Source of the DNA: UBA668 sp043721915
Lineage (GTDB): Bacteria; Actinomycetota; Acidimicrobiia; Acidimicrobiales; Ilumatobacteraceae
Assembly (NCBI GenBank): GCA_043721915.1
Contig: JAYSPV010000070.1
Coordinates: 1-6,989, forward strand
Direction: 5' to 3'
Length of the DNA: 6,989 nucleotides
Shown: positions 1-5,922 of the stretch, piece after piece
Layout: each line of letters starts with the position of its first letter
How positions within the stretch are numbered: position 1 is the stretch's first letter
The notes under the pieces: generated by a model
Database searches by the model: none
What the model was told of the DNA's origin: nothing
What the model saw: only the letters and a program-made list of their open reading frames with translations
Program-made: the position numbers and the translations under genes

Positions 1-250
1 TGCGCTGCAGCTCGACGATCCAATCGGCGAACAAATCCTCGACCGTCGCCCGCGACCCGGTGTGCCGGCCCTTGGTCACCTCGACGATGAGCTCGGCTCG
101 CGCCTGTTTCGCATCGCGCAGATTCCCACGAAAGGTACGGCTGACCTGACGAGGCTTGCCAGTGACCGGATCGCGGCCTGCCTGGACCACGAGCTCCCAG
201 ACGTCGGGCGCTCGCTCCCGCATCCCTGGAGCACTTCGCAGCTTGGCCAT
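1..250 (-). CDS. Tyrosine recombinase (phage-type integrase), N-terminal part, cut by window edge
   Basis: The reading frame from the ATG at 250 stays open for 83 codons and runs off the left edge. The start reads MAKLRSAPGMRERAPDVWEL, followed by GRDPVTGKPRQ (residues 25-35) and RTFRG (38-42), which is the usual N-terminal arm-DNA-binding domain of actinobacterial phage integrases. After it comes the beginning of the SAM-like core-binding domain (RATVEDLFADWI, about 67-78). The catalytic domain with its Arg-His-Arg-Tyr residues would lie outside the window, so activity cannot be judged. The family catalyses site-specific recombination between attP and attB, often in tRNA genes, and a tRNA ends 100 bases upstream here. 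I chose ATG 250 because the family motif begins there. In-frame ATGs at 334 and 331 would add about 27 residues not typical of the family. There is no Shine-Dalgarno site, but a -10-like TACGTT fits a leaderless start. Confidence 0.85.
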   Translation of the reverse strand, partial: MAKLRSAPGMRERAPDVWELVVQAGRDPVTGKPRQVSRTFRGNLRDAKQARAELIVEVTKGRHTGSRATVEDLFADWIVELQR

Positions 251-256
251 GGGACA

Positions 257-285
257 AACGTACGCCACAAACTTGGATTTGTCTT
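257..285 (-). promoter_or_regulatory. Candidate leaderless promoter of the integrase gene
   Basis: On the minus strand AAGACA (285-280, 4 of 6 matches to TTGACA) is followed after 17 bases by TACGTT (262-257), which fits the TANNNT -10 pattern. Six bases separate it from the ATG at 250, so transcription would start at or next to the initiation codon. Leaderless mRNAs are common in actinobacteria, and this start lacks a ribosome binding site. The call rests on pattern matching only. Confidence 0.35.
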
Positions 286-297
286 GGAAATCTTGGA
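272..297 (-). repeat. Three direct copies of TCCAAG upstream of the integrase
   Basis: TCCAAG occurs three times on the minus strand at 297-292, 288-283 and 277-272, with starts 9 and 11 bases apart and A/T-rich spacers. This stretch is clearly richer in A+T than the surrounding DNA. The middle copy overlaps the candidate -35 of the integrase. Short direct repeats beside an attachment site are typical of integrase arm-type sites or excisionase/repressor sites. That role is inferred. Confidence 0.4.
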
Positions 298-350
298 TGG
301 AGGTCTCCGGCGACCACCGGAAATTGCGCATCATCCCAGCTAGATATGTG

Positions 351-423
351 TGGGGCGGGTGGGTATCGAACCCACGACCGAGGGATTATGAGTCCCGTGC
401 TCTAACCACTGAGCTACCGCCCC
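351..423 (-). tRNA. tRNA with CAT anticodon: tRNA-Met (elongator) or tRNA-Ile2
   Basis: A complete 73-base cloverleaf. The acceptor stem (423-417 with 358-352) has seven perfect pairs. The D arm is GCTC/GAGC with the loop AGTGGTTA. The anticodon loop CTCATAA carries CAT at 390-388. The T arm is GTGGG-TTCGATA-CCCAC, and the discriminator base A is at 351. No CCA is encoded. The anticodon stem has one mismatch, C27 against T43. It is not an initiator, because the first acceptor pair is a normal G-C and the anticodon stem lacks the initiator's three G-C pairs next to the loop. The D-loop and variable region resemble E. coli tRNA-Ile2, whose C34 is changed to lysidine by TilS to read AUA, so Ile2 is a real alternative to elongator Met. 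The integrase just past its 3' end makes this tRNA the probable attachment site. Confidence 0.93.
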
Positions 424-434
424 GAAACGCCTCC

Positions 435-465
435 ACGGTAGCGAACCATCGCCGTCGATCGACAA
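435..465 (-). promoter_or_regulatory. Weak candidate promoter for the CAT tRNA
   Basis: On the minus strand TTGTCG (465-460) and TACCGT (440-435, TANNNT) are separated by 19 bases. Initiation would fall near 428, about five bases before the tRNA. The spacer is longer than ideal, and the -35 overlaps the palindrome GTCGATCGAC (454-463). Read-through from the kinase gene, which ends at 488, is equally possible. Confidence 0.22.
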
Positions 466-487
466 CGACGCCGCGTGCCACTCGCCG

Positions 488-1588
488 TCAGTCGAGGAAT
501 GAAGCCGAGCCGAGGTCTTCGATCGCCAGCGCATAGCGAGTGAACATCGTCTCGATCAACTCGCGCCCGCGCTCGTTGAGGGTCGCCAGATCCACATCGC
601 CGGCTCCGCTGACGAGGTAGCCGAGCAGGACCAGTCCGGCAGCGCGGTAGTCCTCCTCGCACTGCTCGAAGGGATACCCGGAGACGCCTGCGGCGACCAG
701 CGCGTCGTGATACCGACGCAGCAGTTGGTCCTGATGATCGCGACGCCACTGCGGCTCGAAGTTGCCCGCCAGGAAGTACACGACGTCCCACATCGGGTTG
801 GCTTTGAACGGCAACTGCCAGTCGAGCAGGCAGAACTGCAGCGCATCACCCGAACCCGAGAACATCATGTTGTCGAGTCGGAAGTCACCGTGGATGAACG
901 TGTGCGGCAGCCGACCGACGCCCCTCTGCACGGCCTCCGCGTACATCCCCGAGTAGCGACCCGCAAGTTCGACGATCTTGTCGCCGACGAGATACCCGAA
1001 CACGTCCCCGAACTTTGGCAGAGCGGCCTGATAGACGGCTTCGAGCAGCGCGAAGTACGGATCATCCGGGCCGGGCAACCACGTCGAGAAGTCTTCCAAC
1101 GAGGGATGCTCCCACCACGTGGCATGGAATCCTGCGACCTCCCGCAACGCCAGCTCGGCCTCCTCGAGTGTGCATCCCGCCAGCTGGTTGCCGGGCCGTC
1201 GCGGCGCCATGTCCTCCAACAGCAGTACGTACTCTCCAGCCTCGACGTCGGCTGCGTTGTGGTAGGCGCGAGGGATCGACAACTGCACCTCCGGCGCCAC
1301 CTCCGCGTAGAAGCCATGCTCCTTGCGATAGAACCCGAACATCAGCCCGATGTGCCGAAAACCCGCATTGGCGGTGGGCAGCTTGGCGATCACCGAGGCA
1401 ACCCCACCGACAGCCGCCGCGTCGTACGACAACGTCAGCCGAGCAACCTCGCCGAGAAAGCCGACGCCCTCGCCGATCACCTCCACACCCACGTCGGTGA
1501 CCGTTCCTCCGCCGCGTACCTGGTGCGACAGGACCTCGTTCAACCACGCGGCATCGATGTCCGCGGTGGTCCCTGGAATCCTGGCCAT
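488..1588 (-). CDS. APH/CHK-like (ecdysteroid-kinase-type) phosphotransferase family protein
   Basis: A 366-residue cytosolic protein with the aminoglycoside-phosphotransferase/choline-kinase-like fold. Visible motifs in order are a glycine-rich nucleotide loop region (GEGVGFLGEVARL, 39-51), the ATP-binding lysine in VIAKLP (K69), a helix-C glutamate in YRKEHGFY (E90), the hinge-like LLLEDM (122-127), the catalytic loop HGDFRLDN (233-240; D235, N240) and the metal-binding LLDWQ (254-258; D256). All residues needed for ATP-dependent phosphoryl transfer appear present and the length suits the family. The substrate cannot be read from sequence. Relatives act on choline-like, steroid or antibiotic hydroxyls, and many are uncharacterised. 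I chose ATG 1588, just behind a G-rich stretch, because extending the frame further upstream runs through tRNA-Asn and loses family character. It stands alone between two tRNA genes, downstream of a terminator, so it probably has its own promoter in 1589-1700. I could not place that promoter with confidence. Confidence 0.85.
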   Translation of the reverse strand: MARIPGTTADIDAAWLNEVLSHQVRGGGTVTDVGVEVIGEGVGFLGEVARLTLSYDAAAVGGVASVIAKLPTANAGFRHIGLMFGFYRKEHGFYAEVAPEVQLSIPRAYHNAADVEAGEYVLLLEDMAPRRPGNQLAGCTLEEAELALREVAGFHATWWEHPSLEDFSTWLPGPDDPYFALLEAVYQAALPKFGDVFGYLVGDKIVELAGRYSGMYAEAVQRGVGRLPHTFIHGDFRLDNMMFSGSGDALQFCLLDWQLPFKANPMWDVVYFLAGNFEPQWRRDHQDQLLRRYHDALVAAGVSGYPFEQCEEDYRAAGLVLLGYLVSGAGDVDLATLNERGRELIETMFTRYALAIEDLGSASFLD

Positions 1589-1604
1589 CTGAGCCCCCCG
1601 TCCC

Positions 1605-1618
1605 GGGCAGCGATGCCC
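1605..1618 (-). other. Small hairpin in the kinase gene leader
   Basis: A five-base stem GGGCA/TGCCC encloses four bases in the leader between the tRNA-Asn terminator and the kinase ATG at 1588. The rest of 1589-1700 shows no gene and no riboswitch I recognise. The hairpin is short and may have no function. Confidence 0.2.
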
Positions 1619-1701
1619 CGTCCTGCGCGATCTTTCCACATCACAGGAGGGCGTCGTTCCGGGCAGCCAGTTGACGCAACACGGGCGACAGCCGAAAACG
1701 A

Positions 1702-1733
1702 CACACGACCCGCCGGTGAGGGCGGGCCGTGTG
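1702..1733 (-). terminator. Strong intrinsic terminator behind tRNA-Asn
   Basis: Read on the minus strand, a 13-base arm at 1733-1721 pairs with 1714-1702 across a six-base loop. All pairs are Watson-Crick except one G-U (1727/1708), which is a mismatch in the opposite strand's RNA. That supports minus-strand function. The stem is followed by TCGTTTTCGG. It begins seven bases past the tRNA end, so it would end tRNA-Asn transcripts and any read-through from rpoD. Confidence 0.8.
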
Positions 1734-1740
1734 ACACGTG

Positions 1741-1813
1741 CTCCGAGAGCAGGGCTCGAACCTGCGACATGCTGATTAACAGTCAGCCGCTCTGCCAGCT
1801 GAGCTATCTCGGA
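1741..1813 (-). tRNA. tRNA-Asn (anticodon GTT)
   Basis: A complete 73-base cloverleaf. The acceptor stem TCCGAGA/TCTCGGA uses 1813-1807 and 1748-1742, with discriminator G at 1741, as expected for tRNA-Asn. The D arm is GCTC/GAGC. The anticodon stem-loop GCTGA-CTGTTAA-TCAGC places GTT at 1780-1778. The T arm is GCAGG-TTCGAGC-CCTGC. No CCA is encoded. It starts 31 bases after the rpoD stop codon and ends seven bases before an intrinsic terminator. It reads the Asn codons AAC and AAU. Confidence 0.97.
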
Positions 1814-1824
1814 AAGGCGAGTTG

Positions 1825-1833
1825 AGGATAGCA
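1825..1833 (-). promoter_or_regulatory. Extended -10 promoter for tRNA-Asn
   Basis: On the minus strand TGC-TATCCT (1833-1825) combines a TG extension with a TANNNT -10 hexamer. Initiation would fall near 1818, about five bases before the tRNA 5' end. A recognisable -35 is absent (the position reads GAGGAG, inside the end of rpoD), which is compatible with an extended -10 promoter. No terminator separates rpoD from the tRNA, so it may also be made from rpoD read-through. Confidence 0.42.
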
Positions 1834-1844
1834 AACCCTTCCGA

Positions 1845-3125
1845 TTACTCCTCCTCCAAAAACTCCTTCAAACGCTGGCTGCGCATCGGGTGACGCAACT
1901 TGGCGAGCGTCTTCGCCTCGATCTGACGAATTCGCTCGCGAGTGACCCCGAACTCCTTGCCGACATCCTCCAACGTGCGCGCCTGGCCGTCGTCGAGACC
2001 GAATCGCATGCGCACGATCTCCTGCTCGCGTTCGGTGAGCTCGCCGAGCGCAGCCTCCACGGCCTGGGTCAGCATGTGCTTGGTGGCCATGTCAGCGGGG
2101 GCCTCGGCCGAGAGATCCTCGATGAAATCGGCGAGGTTGCTGTCATCTTCCTCACCGACGGGTGAATCGAGTGACAGCGGGTCCTGGGAGATGCGCAGGA
2201 TCTCGCGGATCTTGTCGGGCGCGAGCCCGCAGCGATCTGCCAGTTCGTCGAGGCTGGGCTCACGCTCCAGCTCCTGATGCATCTGGCGTTGCATCCGCAG
2301 CACCCGGTTCATGCTCTCCACCATGTGCACAGGGATGCGGATGGTGCGGGCCTGATCGGCGATCGAGCGGGTGATCGCCTGACGGATCCACCATGTGGCG
2401 TAGGTGGAGAACTTGAAACCCTTCGTGTAGTCGAACTTGTCAACCGCGCGCATCAGGCCCAGGTTCCCCTCCTGGATCAGATCGAGGAACTGCATGCCGC
2501 GACCGCTGTAGCGCTTGGCGATGCTCACCACCAAACGCAGGTTCGCCTGGATCAGCTCGCTCTTCGCCCGCTGGCCGGCGGTGACGGTGCGCATCATCCG
2601 ACGGTGGTCGGCAGGCTCGATCACGGTGCCTTCATGCTCGGCATCGAGCATCACCGCCGCCCGGTTGCCTTCATCGATCGCCTGCGCCAAACGGCGCTCG
2701 TCGTCGATGGTGAGAAGATCGACGCGCCCGATCTCTTTCAGGTACATCCGCACGGTGTCGGCAGTACTCCCGACATCACTGCGGTCGGCGTTCATCCGCT
2801 CACTGCGGCGGCGGATGCGACGTGCAAGGAGGCCCTCGGTGTCCTCCACCTCCACCGAGCGAGGGCGCTCGACGCCGGGCGCCGGGGTGTCGTCGTGCAT
2901 GTCGTCGACACCGTCGTCGATTGCGATCCCCAGCCCGCCCAAGGTGGTGTGCACCTCCACCAGAACATCGGCGTTCAGCTCGACCTTGCGCAGGACGTGG
3001 GCAATGTCGTCGGCGTGGAGCACGCCCGCCTTGGAGCCGCGCGCGACCATCGCCTGCCACTCGCCGGATTCGACCCCCTCGTACGGGGTCGACCCGATTG
3101 TTGCGTCAGCTGTGCTGTTGCTCAC
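1845..3125 (-). CDS. rpoD: Primary RNA polymerase sigma factor RpoD/SigA (sigma-70)
   Basis: A 426-residue group 1 sigma factor, the core-polymerase subunit that recognises -10/-35 promoters of housekeeping genes. Residues 20-75 look like a divergent region 1.1, followed by an acidic linker (about 71-82) and a basic stretch (100-112). Region 1.2 is VRMYLKEIGRVDLLT (125-139). Region 2 runs from ANLRLVVSIAKRY (194-206) through DLIQEGNLGLMRAVDKFDY (215-233) to FSTYATWWIRQAI (239-251), which includes the -10-melting aromatics and recognition helix. Region 3 covers about 262-345. Region 4 ends in the helix-turn-helix TLEDVGKEFGVTRERIRQ (384-401) and RHPMRSQRLKEFLEE. A 30-residue segment between regions 1.2 and 2.1 (about 153-187) is not strongly conserved. 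The GTG start at 3125 overlaps the dnaG stop as GTGA and follows GAAGGG at good spacing, indicating translational coupling. Confidence 0.97.
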   Translation of the reverse strand: MSNSTADATIGSTPYEGVESGEWQAMVARGSKAGVLHADDIAHVLRKVELNADVLVEVHTTLGGLGIAIDDGVDDMHDDTPAPGVERPRSVEVEDTEGLLARRIRRRSERMNADRSDVGSTADTVRMYLKEIGRVDLLTIDDERRLAQAIDEGNRAAVMLDAEHEGTVIEPADHRRMMRTVTAGQRAKSELIQANLRLVVSIAKRYSGRGMQFLDLIQEGNLGLMRAVDKFDYTKGFKFSTYATWWIRQAITRSIADQARTIRIPVHMVESMNRVLRMQRQMHQELEREPSLDELADRCGLAPDKIREILRISQDPLSLDSPVGEEDDSNLADFIEDLSAEAPADMATKHMLTQAVEAALGELTEREQEIVRMRFGLDDGQARTLEDVGKEFGVTRERIRQIEAKTLAKLRHPMRSQRLKEFLEEE

Positions 3126-4873
3126 TCGGACCCTTCACTCGCCCCTTGGAGCCACCCTAGCAACGCCTCCGCCGCGACATCCGCCTGCTCGGAATCGTCG
3201 AGCTGATCCAGCCACATGCGTGCTGTCGTCATTGCGCGAATGGCATCCGCACCGGCAACCCCGACCATCTGCGCCAACTGCCGGCGAGTGGCAGCTGCAA
3301 CCAAGTTGCGGGCTTCGATCACCGGATCGGCATCCACATCGGCCACCGATGCGCGCTCGAGGAACTCACGCGCGTCGGGATCGGCGAGATCGAGCGCACG
3401 CTCGACCGAACCGCCCGCCTCGGCGACCGCCACGAACGCCCGGCGAGCCACCTCCTCGGCGAACAGCTCCTCGATCACCCACGGGGCGATGTCGTCCCAA
3501 CGCTGCAACAGCATGGCGATGGCCACGAACTCGGCGTTCTCAGGCGCCCCAACGCGGCGCACCGGTGCCACACGGATCACTGGAGCCTTCACCCGCTTGG
3601 CCGCCATGGCAACAAGATCGGCAGGCGGGATGCCTACATGCGTGGCGATCTGCGCGGCGTAGAGCTTGCGCACCTCCGCGTTCGGGTGCTCGTTGACCAG
3701 CGCCATCGCCTCACCGGCGACATGTGCGCGATCCTCCGGGGAGCGCAGCCGGCGACTGTTCAGCACCCTGTTCAGGCGGAACCCGAGGAAGGGCAGTGCC
3801 TGATCCACCGAGTGCTTCAGCCCGTCGGGGTCGGTGACGCTCAGCTCGCCGGGATCCTTGCCATCAGGGAAGCGAGCAACGCTCACCTGTACCTGATACC
3901 GCTCCTCCCATTCGTAGAAGCGTTGTGCAGCACCCTGGCCGGCGGCGTCGGCGTCGAACGCGAGCACCACCGACGACGCGTACCGCTTCAACAGTCGCAC
4001 GTGGTCCTCGGTGAGAGCGGTGCCACACGTTGCGACCGCACGTCGCACGCCTGCGCGATGGAACCCGATGACGTCGGTGTAGCCCTCGCAGACGATCACC
4101 TGATCCGCGGCCACGATGTCGGCCTTCGCCCAGTTCAGCCCGTACAGCGTCTTGGACTTGGCGTAGATCGGTGTCTCCGAGGAGTTCTTGTACTTCGCCG
4201 GATCCGGGCTGCCGGGCAGGATGCGCCCGCCGAACGCAACAGGCTCACCGTTCTCCGTCAGGATGGGGAACATCACCCGCCCGCGGAACGAGTCCTGCAT
4301 CCGGCCAGCCTTGTTGGTGAACCCGAGACCGGTCTCGCGCAGCACCTCGGGTGCCAGCTTGATGTCACGGCACAACGAATCCCAGTCGTCGGGCGCCCAG
4401 CCGATACGGAACGTGCGGGCTGTCTCGCCCGCGAGGCCACGCTTGCGCAGGTAGTCACGGGCCTGGCGCGCATCGGGCCCGTTCAGCAGGCGATCGTGGT
4501 ACCAGTCGACCGCTTTCCCCATCGCCTCCACCAGTTGCCGACGGTGCTGGCGAGCGCGGTCGCCGCCCTCACCACCGGTGGTGTAGCGCAACTCCATGCC
4601 GATGCTGTTGGCCAGTGATTCCACCGACGTGACGAAGTCGACGTGTTCGATCTCCTGCACGAACTTGAACACGTCGCCTGCCGCGCCACACCCGAAGCAG
4701 CGATACCGACCGGTCTCGTCGCGCACGTTGAACGAGCCCGAACGCTCCGCATGAAAGGGACACAACCCCACCCAGTTGCGGCCCACCCGTCGCAGGGCGA
4801 GGTGGCGTTGAACCACATCGGAGAGGACGAGCGAGGCCCGCAGCCGCTCCAGATCGTCCTCGTTGATCGCCAT
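3122..4873 (-). CDS. dnaG: DNA primase DnaG
   Basis: A 583-residue bacterial primase that makes RNA primers at the replication fork in partnership with DnaB helicase. The N-terminal CHC2 zinc domain shows C38, H41, C59 and C62 (CPFH ... CFGC). The polymerase core contains FRGRVMFPI (197-205) and KYKNSSETPIYAKSKTLYGL (227-246). The Toprim metal site is at E263 (VCEGYTDV) and the D307/D309 pair (AFDADAAG). The C-terminal 140 residues are variable, as expected for the helicase-interaction domain. The total length matches E. coli DnaG. In the zinc domain the usual Pro before Ser-Phe is Gly (SGSF), a mild oddity. I prefer ATG 4873, preceded by AAGGTG six bases away, to the in-frame GTG at 4882. 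The same bases also read TAAGGT seven bases before the ATG, so a leaderless promoter is possible. The gene lies 43 bases after terC and overlaps rpoD. Confidence 0.97.
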   Translation of the reverse strand: MAINEDDLERLRASLVLSDVVQRHLALRRVGRNWVGLCPFHAERSGSFNVRDETGRYRCFGCGAAGDVFKFVQEIEHVDFVTSVESLANSIGMELRYTTGGEGGDRARQHRRQLVEAMGKAVDWYHDRLLNGPDARQARDYLRKRGLAGETARTFRIGWAPDDWDSLCRDIKLAPEVLRETGLGFTNKAGRMQDSFRGRVMFPILTENGEPVAFGGRILPGSPDPAKYKNSSETPIYAKSKTLYGLNWAKADIVAADQVIVCEGYTDVIGFHRAGVRRAVATCGTALTEDHVRLLKRYASSVVLAFDADAAGQGAAQRFYEWEERYQVQVSVARFPDGKDPGELSVTDPDGLKHSVDQALPFLGFRLNRVLNSRRLRSPEDRAHVAGEAMALVNEHPNAEVRKLYAAQIATHVGIPPADLVAMAAKRVKAPVIRVAPVRRVGAPENAEFVAIAMLLQRWDDIAPWVIEELFAEEVARRAFVAVAEAGGSVERALDLADPDAREFLERASVADVDADPVIEARNLVAAATRRQLAQMVGVAGADAIRAMTTARMWLDQLDDSEQADVAAEALLGWLQGASEGSE

Positions 4874-4916
4874 CGTCTGCACCTTACCGGTGACCCGGCG
4901 GATGCAGGAACGGCGA

Positions 4917-5918
4917 TCAGCGCTCGTCGGGTGGCGGCAGGTCTTCGGGGATCGAGATGGAATCGGCAGCCCGTTCCACTCGCATCGAGAAGCCCACGGC
5001 AGCAGTCAGTACCAGCGTGATCACCAGCAGCGACAGCCACGTGGGGATCTGATACCACTCGTGGATGATCATCTTCACACCCACGAACGCAAGGATGATG
5101 GCGAGGCCCAGCTGCAAGTAGCTGAAGCGTGCGTGCATATCGGCGAGCAGGAAGTACAGGGCTCGCAGGCCGAGGATCGCAAACGCATTCGAGGCGAACA
5201 CGATGAACTGCTCATGGCTGACCGCAAGCACCGCCGGTACCGAATCCACGGCGAACAGCACATCGGTGACCTCGATCAACAGCAGCACAGCGAACAACGG
5301 GGTTGCCAGCCGCTTCCCGTTGACGCGAGTGAACAGCTTCTGGCCGTCGAGCTCGTCGGTGAGCGGCACGACGCGGTGCACAAGTTTCAGGAACGCGCTG
5401 TTGGCGGGGTCGACATGGTCATCCCCGGAGAACACCAACTTCGCCGCGGTGAAGACCAGGAACGCACCGAACACGTACAGCACCCAGCTGAACTTCTCGA
5501 TCAATGCGATGCCGGCGAAGATGAAGATCGCACGCATCACCAACGCACCGAAGATGCCCCAGAACAGAATCCTGTGTTGGTAACGCGCCGGCACCTTGAA
5601 GTAGCTCAGGATCAGCGCCCACACGAAGACATTGTCGATACTGAGGCTTTTTTCGATCAGGTACCCCGAGTAGTACTCGCCGGCTGCGCTGACACCGAAG
5701 CCCCACCACACTGCAAGCCCGAACGCGAGGCCGATGGAGATCCAGACGGCCGATTCGATCGCGGCCTCCTTGGTGCGGATCTCGTGGCTCTCCTTGTGAA
5801 CCACCAACAGGTCCACCAAGAGGAGGACAGCGATGACGCCGAGCAGACCGATCCACCAGATGGCCGCGACATCGAGGTCGACGAAGTTTCTCTTTGCCGC
5901 CTCGGAGCCGAGCAGCAT
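4917..5918 (-). CDS. TerC/Alx-family integral membrane protein
   Basis: A 333-residue multi-pass protein with about eight or nine hydrophobic segments (roughly 18-38, 56-77, 95-107, 115-138, 142-163, 205-229, 237-259, 267-285, 293-312). The two family motifs are present: EKSLSIDNVFVW (89-100) and EVTDVLFAVDSVPA (216-229), whose acidic residues E89, D95, E216, D219 and D225 lie in membrane segments. Family members include E. coli Alx and tellurite-resistance TerC. Experimentally studied relatives have been linked to manganese export, so a metal-ion transport role is likely, but the ion cannot be assigned here. The short acidic and proline-containing tail is cytosolic or external. I chose ATG 5918, four bases past the aim24 stop. 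In-frame GTGs at 5969, 5960 and 5945 would extend it into aim24 with residues that look unlike a protein terminus. It probably shares a transcript with aim24. Confidence 0.92.
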   Translation of the reverse strand: MLLGSEAAKRNFVDLDVAAIWWIGLLGVIAVLLLVDLLVVHKESHEIRTKEAAIESAVWISIGLAFGLAVWWGFGVSAAGEYYSGYLIEKSLSIDNVFVWALILSYFKVPARYQHRILFWGIFGALVMRAIFIFAGIALIEKFSWVLYVFGAFLVFTAAKLVFSGDDHVDPANSAFLKLVHRVVPLTDELDGQKLFTRVNGKRLATPLFAVLLLIEVTDVLFAVDSVPAVLAVSHEQFIVFASNAFAILGLRALYFLLADMHARFSYLQLGLAIILAFVGVKMIIHEWYQIPTWLSLLVITLVLTAAVGFSMRVERAADSISIPEDLPPPDER

Positions 5919-5922
5919 CCAG

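Noticed and set aside
306..321. Hairpin TCCGG/CCGGA as terminator of the CAT tRNA
   Set aside because: The stem is only five or six pairs and is followed by GACCTCC rather than a T-run on the minus strand.
454..463. Palindrome GTCGATCGAC as a terminator of the kinase gene
   Set aside because: It is ten bases with no loop and no T-run, and common by chance in this base composition.
340..534. Open frame containing AVAQWLEHGTHNPSVVGSIP on the minus strand
   Set aside because: This is the well-known false translation of a tRNA gene, here the CAT tRNA at 351-423.
707..1825. Long plus-strand open frame of 372 codons
   Set aside because: It lies antisense to the kinase gene and a tRNA, is rich in Arg, Gln and His as shadow frames are, and has no recognisable domain.
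1589..1834. N-terminal extension of the kinase reading frame by 82 residues
   Set aside because: The extension translates the tRNA-Asn gene and its terminator in frame and has no family resemblance. The protein motif begins at ATG 1588.
2277..3696. Long plus-strand open frames opposite rpoD and dnaG
   Set aside because: They overlap unmistakable minus-strand genes, and their composition is typical of antisense frames in GC-rich DNA.
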